From: Megamonas hypermegale
GTDB lineage: Bacteria; Bacillota; Negativicutes; Selenomonadales; Selenomonadaceae
Assembly (NCBI GenBank): GCA_002314325.1
Contig: DCFC01000035.1
Span: 8,889 to 48,743, forward strand
Direction of reading: 5' to 3'
DNA length: 39,855 nt
The notes below the pieces were generated by a model. The model did no database searches and was not told the DNA's origin. It saw nothing but the letters and a program-made list of their open reading frames with translations. The translations under genes were made by a program, and so were the position numbers. Shown here piece after piece: positions 24,595 to 33,076 of the stretch. The first letter of the stretch is position 1. Every line of letters begins with the position of its first letter.

Positions 24595-25746
24595 TTGAAT
24601 GAAATAACCAATGAGATTAAAAATGCCATCGTTAATATAAAAATTATCGGTATCGGCGGCGGCGGCAACAACGTCGTCAAGCGCATCGCCGACATCTCCA
24701 ATCTTGATTTGGATTTAATCGCCGTCAACACCGATATCAAACAGCTGAAATCCTTAAACAGCGAAAAAATTTCCAAAATACAAATCGGCGCCAGCCTGAC
24801 GAAAGGGCTCGGCTGCGGCGGCAATATCAATCTGGCGCGCCAGGCTGCCGAAGCGGATTATGATACTTTGAAAAAAGCACTGGCCGGTGCTGACATGGTC
24901 TTTCTGACGGCCGGTCTCGGCGCCGGTACCGGTACGGGTGCACTGCCCATCATCGCCAAAATTGCGCATGATTTAGGCATTCTGTCTGTAGGCGTCGTTA
25001 CCGTTCCGTTCAAATTCGAAGGCTCCCGCAAACAGAAAGCCGCCGAAGCCGCCATTGCCGAAATTGCGCCGTATCTGGACGCATTGATTGCTGTGCACAA
25101 CGACAATCTTTTAAAACTCAAATCCAATTCCAAACTTACGCTGATTAACGCCTTCCGCATGGCGGACAATGTTCTGCTGCAAGGTATCCGCTGCGTATCC
25201 GAACTGATTTTAACAGTCGGCATCATCAATGTCGACTTTGCCGACGTCAAATCCATATTCCAGCAAAGCGACCATCCGGACGCCCTCTTGGGTATCGGCG
25301 AAAGCAGCGAAGACGCTGTCGAAGCCGTACAGCAGGCTGTCAACAGTCCGCTCATCGAAAGAGATTTGGCCGGTGCGCGCGGCATTATCATCAATCTCAG
25401 CGGCAACAAGGATTTGCGCCTTTACGACGTAAGCGAAGCTACCAAATATATCTATGAACATACCAATCCTGATGTAAACATCATATTGGGTACTGTCGTC
25501 AACGATGAACTGGGCGACAAAATCCGCGCCACCATCATCGCTACCGACTTCGCCGACAGTGTGCCACTCAGCGAAAAACCGGCTGAAACGACAGCGAAAA
25601 CCACCGACAAAAAACCAGCAGCACCACAGCCAAAGAAACCTGCAGACGAAGACTTGAGCCTGCCTGATTTCATGAAGCCGAAAACGGAAAATAAATCGAA
25701 TAATTTCTCCGCTTTTTCCTTCTTCAACTTCAACAATAAAAAATAA
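24595..25746 (+). CDS. Divergent FtsZ-family GTPase (probable second FtsZ)
   Basis: A 383-residue tubulin-like GTPase. The GTP-binding loop GIGGGGNNVV, the NTD motif (AVNTDIKQL), the tubulin signature (GLGAGTGTGALP, about 108-119 from this start) and the T7 catalytic loop NVDFADVKSIF are present. Several positions that are nearly invariant in division FtsZ differ: the signature has Ala for the first Gly of GGGTGTG, GAGANP is GCGGNI, and the IPND motif is VHND. A Thr/Pro/Lys linker leads to LSLPDFMK, resembling the C-terminal peptide that binds FtsA. It is not in a division cluster; neighbours are nhaA and tcdA. The TTG start is preferred over a GTG nine bases upstream because AAGGTG then precedes it by 6 bases. 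Confidence 0.85.
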   Translation: MNEITNEIKNAIVNIKIIGIGGGGNNVVKRIADISNLDLDLIAVNTDIKQLKSLNSEKISKIQIGASLTKGLGCGGNINLARQAAEADYDTLKKALAGADMVFLTAGLGAGTGTGALPIIAKIAHDLGILSVGVVTVPFKFEGSRKQKAAEAAIAEIAPYLDALIAVHNDNLLKLKSNSKLTLINAFRMADNVLLQGIRCVSELILTVGIINVDFADVKSIFQQSDHPDALLGIGESSEDAVEAVQQAVNSPLIERDLAGARGIIINLSGNKDLRLYDVSEATKYIYEHTNPDVNIILGTVVNDELGDKIRATIIATDFADSVPLSEKPAETTAKTTDKKPAAPQPKKPADEDLSLPDFMKPKTENKSNNFSAFSFFNFNNKK

Positions 25747-25758
25747 CGCGAGGTATTT

Positions 25759-26502
25759 ATGCTAAACCGTTTCAGCCGCAGCGAACTGCTGCTCGGCACA
25801 GACAACATCCAGAAACTTGCCCAAACTAAAGTCGCCGTTTTCGGTATCGGCGGTGTCGGCTCTTTCGTCGTGGAAGGACTGGCGCGCGGCGGCATCGGAA
25901 AATTCGTGCTGATTGACAGCGACAATATTTCCCTTACCAATATCAACCGCCAAATTCACGCGCTGGAAAACACCGTCGGACAGAAAAAGACGCTCATCAT
26001 GAAACAGCGTATTCTCGCCATAAATCCTGCTGCCTGCGTCCAAACGATTGACGAGCTTTATACACCGCAAACGGCCGATTTATTCTGGCAGGACGATTAC
26101 GACTACGTTGTCGACGCCATTGACGATATTAAAGGCAAAGTGGATTTAGCCGTTCAGGCGCAAAAGCGCGGTATTCCCATTATCAGCAGCATGGGCACGG
26201 CCAATAAACTAGACCCGCAGAAATTCGCCATCACCGATATCTACAAAACGTATACCTGTCCGCTAGCGAAAATCATGCGCAAGGCTTTAAAACAGCAGGG
26301 CGTGAAAAAATTGAAAGTGCTGTTCTCTACGGAAGAACCGCACAAAAACCATATAGTTGATTTTACGGAAAACACTTCCCGCGAAAATCAGCCCGCCTCC
26401 AGCCGCAAACAGCCGCTCGGCACGATTTCCTTCGTACCGTCTGTCGCAGGACTTTTAATCGCCGGTGAGGTAATCAAGGATATCTGCAATATCAAAGAAT
26501 AA
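25759..26502 (+). CDS. tcdA: tRNA threonylcarbamoyladenosine dehydratase (TcdA/CsdL)
   Basis: A 247-residue E1-like enzyme that uses ATP to cyclise t6A37 of tRNA to ct6A. The nucleotide-binding motif VFGIGGVGSFVVEGLARGGIG (about 27-47) and the NINRQ motif (about 63-67) that contacts ATP are intact. VVDAIDDIKGKVDL and the catalytic-cysteine region ISSMGTANKLDP are followed by YTCPLAK; the C-terminus has the family-specific GTISFVPSVAGLLIAGEVIKD. Cysteine in the MGxAxKxDP loop is replaced by Thr in this protein, as in other TcdA proteins. GCGAGG lies 6 bases before the ATG. It starts 12 bases after the FtsZ-like gene, so the two are co-transcribed. Confidence 0.93.
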   Translation: MLNRFSRSELLLGTDNIQKLAQTKVAVFGIGGVGSFVVEGLARGGIGKFVLIDSDNISLTNINRQIHALENTVGQKKTLIMKQRILAINPAACVQTIDELYTPQTADLFWQDDYDYVVDAIDDIKGKVDLAVQAQKRGIPIISSMGTANKLDPQKFAITDIYKTYTCPLAKIMRKALKQQGVKKLKVLFSTEEPHKNHIVDFTENTSRENQPASSRKQPLGTISFVPSVAGLLIAGEVIKDICNIKE

Positions 26503-26505
26503 AAC

Positions 26506-26546
26506 AAAAAGCTTAATTCAGGTTCTTCCCGAATTAAGCTTTTTTA
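26506..26546. terminator. Bidirectional terminator between tcdA and the DUF5131 gene
   Basis: A perfect 14-bp stem (26506-26519 with 26531-26544) has A-runs and T-runs at opposite ends. The DUF5131 stop codon lies at its right edge. Confidence 0.85.
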
Positions 26547-27416
26547 TTTGCAGATTTCACAATTACTGCAACCGTTACAGATTATTCGGCTAGCGCATTG
26601 TTCACACTTTGCGCCGAATTTCCTCTCATACAGCCTGTCTTTGCCAATTTGCCTGCCGAACTGGTCGTACAATTTAAAATCAATCGGTTTTCCCGTATAA
26701 TTCATGCCCGATTTGTACGCCATCTCGCTTTGCAGTCTTTTCGACGGCAGATTGTATGCTTTCCTGTCTTTGATGAACAATGTACCTGTTTCCATGAAGC
26801 AAAACGTAACATTCGCCTCGATACATTCTTTTTGCAAAGATTTCACCCAGTCGAAATTGCACGGCCTTGCACCGTTGTAATTTTCGCCGCCGCATATTAC
26901 CTGCTCTATCTGACCGTCCGCCAGATATTTTTTTATACTCACCGGTCCTAAAAACGGGGCGCAGATTATCCCTTTATGTTTAAACGGCAAAGCTAAAAGC
27001 TGCGGTATGCGTTCGTCCGCCCGCTTCTGGTTTTCGCACGTTACCGTCAGAAAAACATTCTCCCAGCCGCCATTCCAATTTTTTGGCAGACATTCCGCCA
27101 CTCTGTGGATGCGCTTCGTTATTAAAAGAAAAACGACATCGCTCCTCGCCCGCATAATTTGCCACGCTTCTTTCCGCCAGATATCGGCTCTGTCCAGGAA
27201 AAAATCTGACGTCATACAGACGCGCACCATCTCGCCGCTTTTGATTTTATAATTTCCCTGCCGGTCTTTAGCCAGCGGATAATAAAAATTATTCTTCACT
27301 TTGTAAATCTGCGCACCGCTTTGACCGCGCATTTTATCGAGAAAATACATATAGCAGTTCTGACAGCCTTCACTGAATTTTACGCAGCCGTGCCACGGGT
27401 TCCATATATCGTGCAT
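26544..27416 (-). CDS. DUF5131 (phage Gp37/Gp68-like) protein with cysteine clusters
   Basis: A 290-residue protein of the family often annotated as phage Gp37/Gp68. The N-terminus WNPWHGCVKFSEGCQNCYMY has three cysteines (11, 18, 21) in a CX6CX2C pattern that could bind an iron-sulphur cluster. The middle has MTSDFFLDRADIWR, LLITKRIHRV, VTCENQKRADERI and FLGPVSI, recognisable family motifs. The C-terminus has another cluster (CEQCASRIICNGCSNCEICK) with six cysteines, probably a second metal site. The biochemical role is unknown. The start at 27416 is preferred: the upstream open frame would run through the pfkA terminator. No phage genes are nearby. Its own promoter is not obvious. Confidence 0.85.
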   Translation of the reverse strand: MHDIWNPWHGCVKFSEGCQNCYMYFLDKMRGQSGAQIYKVKNNFYYPLAKDRQGNYKIKSGEMVRVCMTSDFFLDRADIWRKEAWQIMRARSDVVFLLITKRIHRVAECLPKNWNGGWENVFLTVTCENQKRADERIPQLLALPFKHKGIICAPFLGPVSIKKYLADGQIEQVICGGENYNGARPCNFDWVKSLQKECIEANVTFCFMETGTLFIKDRKAYNLPSKRLQSEMAYKSGMNYTGKPIDFKLYDQFGRQIGKDRLYERKFGAKCEQCASRIICNGCSNCEICK

Positions 27417-27434
27417 TTTATCACCGCCAATCAT

Positions 27435-27475
27435 AAAAAAGCACAACTTCCCGTATTGCAGGAAATTGTGCTTTT
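27435..27475 (-). terminator. pfkA terminator
   Basis: The 15-base stem arms 27437-27451 and 27461-27475 pair with one mismatch. On the minus strand a T-run follows. The DUF5131 start codon is 18 bases further on, so that gene depends on read-through or an unseen promoter. Confidence 0.8.
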
Positions 27476-27489
27476 CAGTCTAAGTAATA

Positions 27490-28452
27490 TTATTTGGACA
27501 GTACGCGTGCTAAACGAACAAGTTCCGGGTCCAGTGTTTTGTTGTTGTTTACGGAATCATGCAAATCGATAGCAACTACTTTACCGTTATTGAAACCGAA
27601 TACTACGTTGCGCTGACCGTCGATGAGTGCAAGCGCTGCTTTTTCACCGAGCATACTTGCTTTTACGCGGTCTTCAGCTGTCGGCGAACCGCCGCGCTGT
27701 ACATGGCCGAGCACTGTAACACGAGTATCAATACCCGTTTTTTCACCGATAACTTTACCGATATCAACAGCGCTGCCAACACCTTCAGCTACAACTACGA
27801 TACTGTAGCGGCGGCCGTTTTCATAGGATTCTTTCAGTTCAGCGCACATTTTATCAAGGTCGAATTTAACTTCCGGAACGAGTACATATTCTGCACCGCC
27901 GGCGATAGCAGCCATCATAGCCAGCCAGCCGCAAGTACGACCCATAACTTCCAATACAACGATGCGGCGGTGTGCCGATGCTGTATCACGCAGTTTATTG
28001 ATTGCATCAAGAATGGTATTGAGCGCCGTATCTGCACCGATGGTATAATCGGAGCCCCAAACGTCGTTATCGATTGTTCCCGGCAGACCGACAATCGGAA
28101 TACCGTATTTACTCAAAAGAGAACCGCCGGTAAGACTTCCGTCGCCGCCGATAATTACGAGACCTTCAATGCCGTGGCTTTTCAAAATCTGAGCTGCCAC
28201 TGCGCGCGTTTCTTCCTGTTTGAATTCCGGGCAACGTGCTGTGCCGAGGAATGTACCGCCGCGCTGGATAATATCGCTAACGCTCTGGGAATTGAGTTCC
28301 ACGATGCGGTCTTCAAGCATTCCCTTGTAACCGTCATAAATACCAAATACTTTTACGCCTTCGTTGAGAGCTGTACGGACTACTGCACGAGCAGCTGCGT
28401 TCATTCCCGGGCTGTCTCCGCCACTAGTCATGATTGCAATGGATTTTAACAT
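27490..28452 (-). CDS. pfkA: ATP-dependent 6-phosphofructokinase
   Basis: A 320-residue key enzyme of glycolysis that phosphorylates fructose 6-phosphate. MTSGGDSPGMNAA (8-20) and GGDGS (about 102-106) form the ATP site; glycine after GGD is typical of ATP-dependent enzymes, whereas pyrophosphate-dependent ones usually have aspartate there. The catalytic GTIDND (about 125-130), EVMGRTCGWLA and GHVQRGGSP are intact. Length equals that of the Bacillus/E. coli enzyme. AAGGGG lies about 10 bases before the ATG. The leader includes a hairpin (28487-28517). Confidence 0.97.
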   Translation of the reverse strand: MLKSIAIMTSGGDSPGMNAAARAVVRTALNEGVKVFGIYDGYKGMLEDRIVELNSQSVSDIIQRGGTFLGTARCPEFKQEETRAVAAQILKSHGIEGLVIIGGDGSLTGGSLLSKYGIPIVGLPGTIDNDVWGSDYTIGADTALNTILDAINKLRDTASAHRRIVVLEVMGRTCGWLAMMAAIAGGAEYVLVPEVKFDLDKMCAELKESYENGRRYSIVVVAEGVGSAVDIGKVIGEKTGIDTRVTVLGHVQRGGSPTAEDRVKASMLGEKAALALIDGQRNVVFGFNNGKVVAIDLHDSVNNNKTLDPELVRLARVLSK

Positions 28453-28486
28453 ATCAAATTACCCCTTTTCTTCTTTGATATATGCA

Positions 28487-28517
28487 ATAATGCGAACGTA
28501 TATCTGTTCCGCATTAT
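28487..28517 (-). promoter_or_regulatory. Dyad in the pfkA leader
   Basis: ATAATGCGAAC (28487-28497) pairs with GTTCCGCATTAT (28506-28517) with one bulged base and an 8-base apex. It lies about 35 bases upstream of the pfkA start and has no T-run. It may be an operator or a leader hairpin. Confidence 0.4.
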
Positions 28518-28588
28518 GAACGATAGATAAACTCTCTTCTTCACTCTCATATCTCTATTTTAACTCTAAAAAAAGATAAAATCTATAT

Positions 28589-29914
28589 TTATTCATTAAC
28601 TTCTGCATTTGTCAATGAATGATTTATTTTTACCAATACACGTGTGATACGGACTCTGTCCACTTCTTCGACAAAGAACTCATCATCGCCGAATGCCGCT
28701 TTCTGTCCTACGCGCGGTGGTGTATCCACCTGCGTCGACAGCCAGCCGCCGATTGTATCAATATTTTCCTCTTCAATATTGGTACCGAAGCGTTCATTTA
28801 AATCATCCAGCAGCATTTTTGCATCGACTGAATAAAGTTTATCCGTTCGCTTTTCCACAATCGGGCGTTCTTCGTCGAATTCGTCCTGTATTTCACCGAC
28901 AATTTCTTCCATAATATCTTCAAGCGTTACCATACCGGCCGTACCGCCGTATTCATCTACGACAATAGCCAGCTGTAAACGTTTTCCCTGCATTAGCTTG
29001 AGCAAATTCCTTACCGGCATGGATTCAGGCACAACCGTTGCTTCACGCACCAGCGGTCTGATATCTGTCTTTTTCTTCGTATAAAGCGAATTGAGCAAAT
29101 CCTTTATATGCAGAAAACCGATGATGTTGTCCTTATCCTCAATGCAGACAGGATAGCGTGTCATCTGTTCATCTAATGCCTTTTTCACGTTTTCGTCAAA
29201 CGAGTCCTCCAGATACAGACAAATCATATCCGTACGCGGTATCATGATTTCCCTTACGGTCAGGTTGGATAAATCAAACACATTGTCAACGAAAGTAAGC
29301 TCCGTCTTGTCGATATAGCCGTGTTTATGACTTTCTTCCATAAGCAGACGGATTTCCTCTTCACTGTGCGCTTCTTCACCCTCACTTGCCACTTCAAAGC
29401 CCAGATGAATAATCACCCAGTTGGCAACGTGGTTTAACAGCCATACGGCCGGCCACATCAGACGGTGAAAAATAATCATCGGTATGGAAATATTGAGCGC
29501 CACCGTTTCCGCTTTCTGAATAGCCATGGATTTCGGCGCTAATTCACCCAGTACAATGTGCATTGCCGTGATAATCGAGAAACCTACGACGAGCGCAACG
29601 GAATGTGCCATCTCCTCGCCAAAACCGAAAAAGCCCATGACAGGCACCAAAAGAGCGGCTACCGCCGGTTCGCCGACCCAACCTAAGCCCAGTGAAGCCA
29701 ATGTAATGCCGAGCTGCGTGACGGAAAGCGACGCATCCAGATGGTCAGTGAGTTTTTTCGCATATTTAGCGCGCGTATTGCCATCCTGAACAAGCGTTTC
29801 CAAACGGGAGGCACGGATTTTTACCAAAGCAAACTCCGCCGCCACGAAGAAACCGTTCATAAACACCAAGAAAACAACCAAAATCAATTTAAGCAGAACT
29901 TCAATTAGCTCCAA
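28589..29914 (-). CDS. CNNM/CBS/CorC_HlyC transporter-like membrane protein
   Basis: A 441-residue protein of the family once named hemolysin TlyC or CorC. The N-terminal DUF21 (CNNM) domain (about 1-195) has four helices with the GFFVAAEFALVKIRASRLE and LGELAPKSMAIQ motifs. Two CBS domains follow (about 215-340, beginning TVREIMIPRTDM and including PVCIEDKDNIIGFLHIKDLL). The CorC_HlyC domain (about 355-435) ends the protein. Relatives bind adenine nucleotide and magnesium and export Mg2+ or Co2+; that role here is inferred from family. The TTG start has AGGAG at 29928-29932, a long 13-base spacing. Its promoter lies at 29979-30007. Confidence 0.92.
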   Translation of the reverse strand: MELIEVLLKLILVVFLVFMNGFFVAAEFALVKIRASRLETLVQDGNTRAKYAKKLTDHLDASLSVTQLGITLASLGLGWVGEPAVAALLVPVMGFFGFGEEMAHSVALVVGFSIITAMHIVLGELAPKSMAIQKAETVALNISIPMIIFHRLMWPAVWLLNHVANWVIIHLGFEVASEGEEAHSEEEIRLLMEESHKHGYIDKTELTFVDNVFDLSNLTVREIMIPRTDMICLYLEDSFDENVKKALDEQMTRYPVCIEDKDNIIGFLHIKDLLNSLYTKKKTDIRPLVREATVVPESMPVRNLLKLMQGKRLQLAIVVDEYGGTAGMVTLEDIMEEIVGEIQDEFDEERPIVEKRTDKLYSVDAKMLLDDLNERFGTNIEEENIDTIGGWLSTQVDTPPRVGQKAAFGDDEFFVEEVDRVRITRVLVKINHSLTNAEVNE

Positions 29915-29978
29915 ATTTAAATATTCACTCCTATATTTTTTAACAGTATTCCGTGCTGTTCACGGTTTATTATTTATT

Positions 29979-30007
29979 ATTTTCTCAAATAATCGCAGTA
30001 TTGTCAA
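29979..30007 (-). promoter_or_regulatory. Promoter of the CNNM/CBS gene
   Basis: On the minus strand TTGACA (30002-30007) is 17 bases from GAAAAT (29979-29984). The leader of about 58 bases holds a small hairpin (CCGTG/CACGG). Confidence 0.5.
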
Positions 30008-30107
30008 TCCAATAGCACAATTCATCCCATTTCCTACAAGATAAAAAATTTCCGCTTTATCGCTAAAAAAACGATACTGTTTACACTGCGCTTACGCAAA
30101 ATTTACC

Positions 30108-30248
30108 AAAATTTATCCATTGTGTTAGTTGATTTCTCAAAGCAGCATAATAGTTTATATTTAGTGAGGTTAAGTGCCAACATCGAACAAATATAAACTA
30201 TTATACTGCTGTCTACAGGTTCGATGACTAGCACAACGGATAAATTTT
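30108..30248 (-). repeat. Nested-palindrome element, copy 5 (orientation B)
   Basis: The inner arms 30142-30159 and 30192-30209 pair with one mismatch. Here the outer inverted repeat is the best preserved, extending to AAAATTTATCC and its exact complement at the two ends (30108-30118 and 30238-30248). The right flank and loop are complementary over eight bases (GTTCGATG with CATCGAAC). The right end overlaps the topB stop codon by two bases. Confidence 0.9.
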
Positions 30249-32589
30249 ATAATACGGGCATTCCATTATTGTCATCATACGTTGCCGTACAGTGCGGATA
30301 ATTGGAGCACGCCCAGAACCAACCGTTTCTGCCATGAATACGCCGCAGATTGCCGTCTTTGCAGTGCGGACACAGATATTTGCTGCTTGCCTGCTGTTTA
30401 GCCTGTTTTTCCAGCGGCATAGCGGAAAGTTTCGGTTTAGCTGCCCTGTAACCCGAGCTGTTTTGCAACACCAAATCCCAGGCGGAAATTATACCGCTGT
30501 CTGTTATCGCTTCATTTTCGCCCGTATAATTTGCATTATAATTCGGCATGAAATTACTGCGGTTTCCTATCTGTTTTGCCTTCATATCCGGCTTGCCGTC
30601 AACATCATTACAGGTCATGCGGCAGGCAGGAAAATTGGAACAGCCCCAAAAAGCGCCGTTTCTGCCGTTGCGCTTCACCATAATACCGCGGCCGCAGCGC
30701 GGGCATTTATATTCGTTTTCACTGGCAAGCACTGTCTTGTTCGCTTTGGCACACAAATCGCGCGTAAATTTCGCCTGCATCTGCAGAAATTCCTCTACGC
30801 TGCCCTCGCCTTCCGACAAAGAGTGCAAGTAATCTTCCCATACGGCAGTAGAATCAGGATACGTCATCTCGTCCGGCAGAGCGTCAATCAGCATATACGC
30901 CGTCTGCGTCGGTATCAGATATTTTTTCCTGCCTTCCGTCTGCAAAAAGCCGCGCTTGATTAAATCTTCGATAATCGAGGCGCGCGTCGCTTCTGTGCCG
31001 ATACCGTAAATATCCTTCAGTTTCTTTTTTACTTCGGCATCTTTTACGTATTTATGAATTTCCTTCATACCGGCAAGCAGTGTCGCACTCGTAAAACGCG
31101 TCGGCGGCTTCGTGGATTTTTTCTCGTATTTACCGGCGGCATAATCCACCATATCGCCTTTTTTCATTGCCGGCAGCGAAGCATTCTCTTCTTCCTTATC
31201 GCTGTTTTCACCGTCATTATCCTTATTTTTATTCCTGCCGCTTTGCATATACAGTTCCTTCCAGCCCGGCTGCTTCACAGTACGCCCGCTCGCTGTAAAA
31301 ATCTCCTGCATATACTCAACTGTGATTTTCGTCTGGTCGTAAATATGCACCGGATAAAACTGCGCTATATACGCCTGCGCAATCAGAAAATAAATATTGC
31401 GCTCAACTTCTGCCAGCGCATTTAAATTCACTTTCACCTTCGTCGGAATAATCGCGTGGTGCGCTGTGACTTTCTTATCGTTCCAGGCACGCGACTTTAT
31501 TTTCAAATCAGCTTTCTGCACCCACATGCTCAGCTGATTTTCACCGCAGCCGAGCAGATTGTGCAAAATGACTTTGCTGTCGCCGTACTGGCTTTGCGGC
31601 AGGTATTCACAATCGGAACGGGGATATGTCGTCAATTTCTGTTCATACAGTTTCTGCGCCGTATCCAAAACGAGCTGCGGGTCGTAACCGAAGCGTTTTC
31701 CCGCCAGCACCTGCAAAGTCGAAAGCGAAAACGGCAGCCGCTGCGCCTCTTTTTTCTGCGCTTTCTGATAGGCAGTTATCCTGCCCTGTTCCGCTTTCGT
31801 GTTAAATTTGGCGATTAAATCCTTCGCTATCTGCTCGTCCAAAAGCCTGTTTTCACTGTCCAGCCCCTTTTGCGTATCCTGCGGCTTCCATGTCGCCGTA
31901 AATTCGCCGTTTTCGTGAGCAAACAGCGCCTTTATCACAAAATAATCAACCGGCTTAAAATTTTGCAATTCGCGTTCCCGCCGCACGACGAGTGCCAGCG
32001 TCGGCGTCTTTACACGCCCTATGGCGAGCACTTCCTTTTTACCGGCGCGCCTTGCCGCCAGCGTATACGCCCTCGACAAATTCATACCAATAAGCCAGTC
32101 GGCTCTCGCCCTTGCCAGAGCCGATTTTTTCAGATTGAGAAATTCCGTATTTTCCCGCAGCTGCGCATTGGCTTTTTTTATACTCTCCTCATCGAGCGCA
32201 TTTAAGAGTATTCGCTTCACCGGTTTTCGGCAATGCAGATAATCGAGCACTTCATCGATTAAAAGCTGCCCTTCCCTGTCCGGGTCGCCCGCATGAACAA
32301 TTTCATCGGCTTTATCAATGAGATTTTTTATGATACTGAACTGTTTTTTGCAATTTTCATCAATAATCATTTTCCAGTTCGACGGAATAATCGGCAAATC
32401 ATCAGCATTCCATTTTTTATATTTTGCATTGTATTCTTCCGGTTCCGCCTGACGCAGAATATGACCGAATGCCCACGTAACAATTCCGTCTTTCGTCACC
32501 AGATAACCGTCCCTGCGCTGCACGGGACCTGTCAGGCATTTGGCGATTTCCGCCCCCATGCTCGGTTTTTCCGCTATATATAAACGCAT
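30247..32589 (-). CDS. topB: DNA topoisomerase III with two C-terminal zinc-ribbon modules
   Basis: A 780-residue type IA topoisomerase that decatenates and relaxes DNA. The Toprim domain has the acidic GDPDREGQLL motif (101-110), and the catalytic tyrosine is in LTTYPRSDCEYLP (Tyr322). RARADWLIGMNLSRAYT (161-177) and IGRVKTPTLALVV are characteristic. A charged insertion of Asn, Lys, Asp and Glu is found near 445-470. The C-terminus has two four-cysteine zinc modules (YKCPRCGRGIMV and YLCPHCKDGNLRR, with C-x-C pairs in GCSNFPAC and ACSNYPHC), absent from the shorter E. coli TopB. GAGGAGAG lies 5-6 bases before the ATG. The upstream neighbour is a YkvA-like gene, 10 bases away. Confidence 0.95.
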   Translation of the reverse strand: MRLYIAEKPSMGAEIAKCLTGPVQRRDGYLVTKDGIVTWAFGHILRQAEPEEYNAKYKKWNADDLPIIPSNWKMIIDENCKKQFSIIKNLIDKADEIVHAGDPDREGQLLIDEVLDYLHCRKPVKRILLNALDEESIKKANAQLRENTEFLNLKKSALARARADWLIGMNLSRAYTLAARRAGKKEVLAIGRVKTPTLALVVRRERELQNFKPVDYFVIKALFAHENGEFTATWKPQDTQKGLDSENRLLDEQIAKDLIAKFNTKAEQGRITAYQKAQKKEAQRLPFSLSTLQVLAGKRFGYDPQLVLDTAQKLYEQKLTTYPRSDCEYLPQSQYGDSKVILHNLLGCGENQLSMWVQKADLKIKSRAWNDKKVTAHHAIIPTKVKVNLNALAEVERNIYFLIAQAYIAQFYPVHIYDQTKITVEYMQEIFTASGRTVKQPGWKELYMQSGRNKNKDNDGENSDKEEENASLPAMKKGDMVDYAAGKYEKKSTKPPTRFTSATLLAGMKEIHKYVKDAEVKKKLKDIYGIGTEATRASIIEDLIKRGFLQTEGRKKYLIPTQTAYMLIDALPDEMTYPDSTAVWEDYLHSLSEGEGSVEEFLQMQAKFTRDLCAKANKTVLASENEYKCPRCGRGIMVKRNGRNGAFWGCSNFPACRMTCNDVDGKPDMKAKQIGNRSNFMPNYNANYTGENEAITDSGIISAWDLVLQNSSGYRAAKPKLSAMPLEKQAKQQASSKYLCPHCKDGNLRRIHGRNGWFWACSNYPHCTATYDDNNGMPVL

Positions 32590-32599
32590 TTTTCTCTCC

Positions 32600-32974
32600 T
32601 CAATTAAAAATAAAATTGTAAATCGCCGTCAGCACGAACAACGTCCACGCTATCAGCAAAATCCCGCCGACCGCCAGTATATACGGCAGCTTCGGCACAA
32701 GATAATCGGCTCGCTTTTCACTCGCCTCCCGCACCTGCGGCGGCAGAAGCTGCGTCGCCATATACAAAAGTCCCGGTACAAGCAGAGCATCGTCAACCAG
32801 CCCCAGTCCCGGGATTATATCTGGCAGAAAATCCACCGGACTGATTAAATACAAAAACGCGGCAATTATCATCGTCCTGATAGCTCGCGGCGTCTCCCGA
32901 TTGAACAATGCCGTAAACAGCATGAGCAAATCCCTGCGGCGCGAGGAAATAAACGACCAAATTCTATAAAACAT
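32600..32974 (-). CDS. YkvA-like (DUF1232) small membrane protein
   Basis: A 124-residue protein. The DUF1232 core (about 28-65) contains the diagnostic YLISPVDFLPDIIPGLGLVDD segment, with one helix before it and another at 92-118. The family has no established function. The start at 32974 has AAGGA 8 bases upstream; a TTG six bases earlier is possible but less well spaced. It precedes topB by 10 bases and is likely in the same transcript. Confidence 0.85.
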   Translation of the reverse strand: MFYRIWSFISSRRRDLLMLFTALFNRETPRAIRTMIIAAFLYLISPVDFLPDIIPGLGLVDDALLVPGLLYMATQLLPPQVREASEKRADYLVPKLPYILAVGGILLIAWTLFVLTAIYNFIFN

Positions 32975-33043
32975 GCACAAATTCCTTTCAATTTAAACAA
33001 TATTTTTAAACAATATTTCTTTATATTGTACCATATTACGCCC

Positions 33044-33076
33044 ACAAAAAAACAGCCGTCGAAATACAACGGCTGT
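33044..33076 (-). terminator. Terminator of the predicted small RNA
   Basis: The stem ACAGCCGT (33052-33059) pairs with ACGGCTGT (33069-33076) and is followed, on the minus strand, by seven T residues. This is a strong terminator and may also end DUF4127 transcripts, since no other lies between. Confidence 0.8.
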
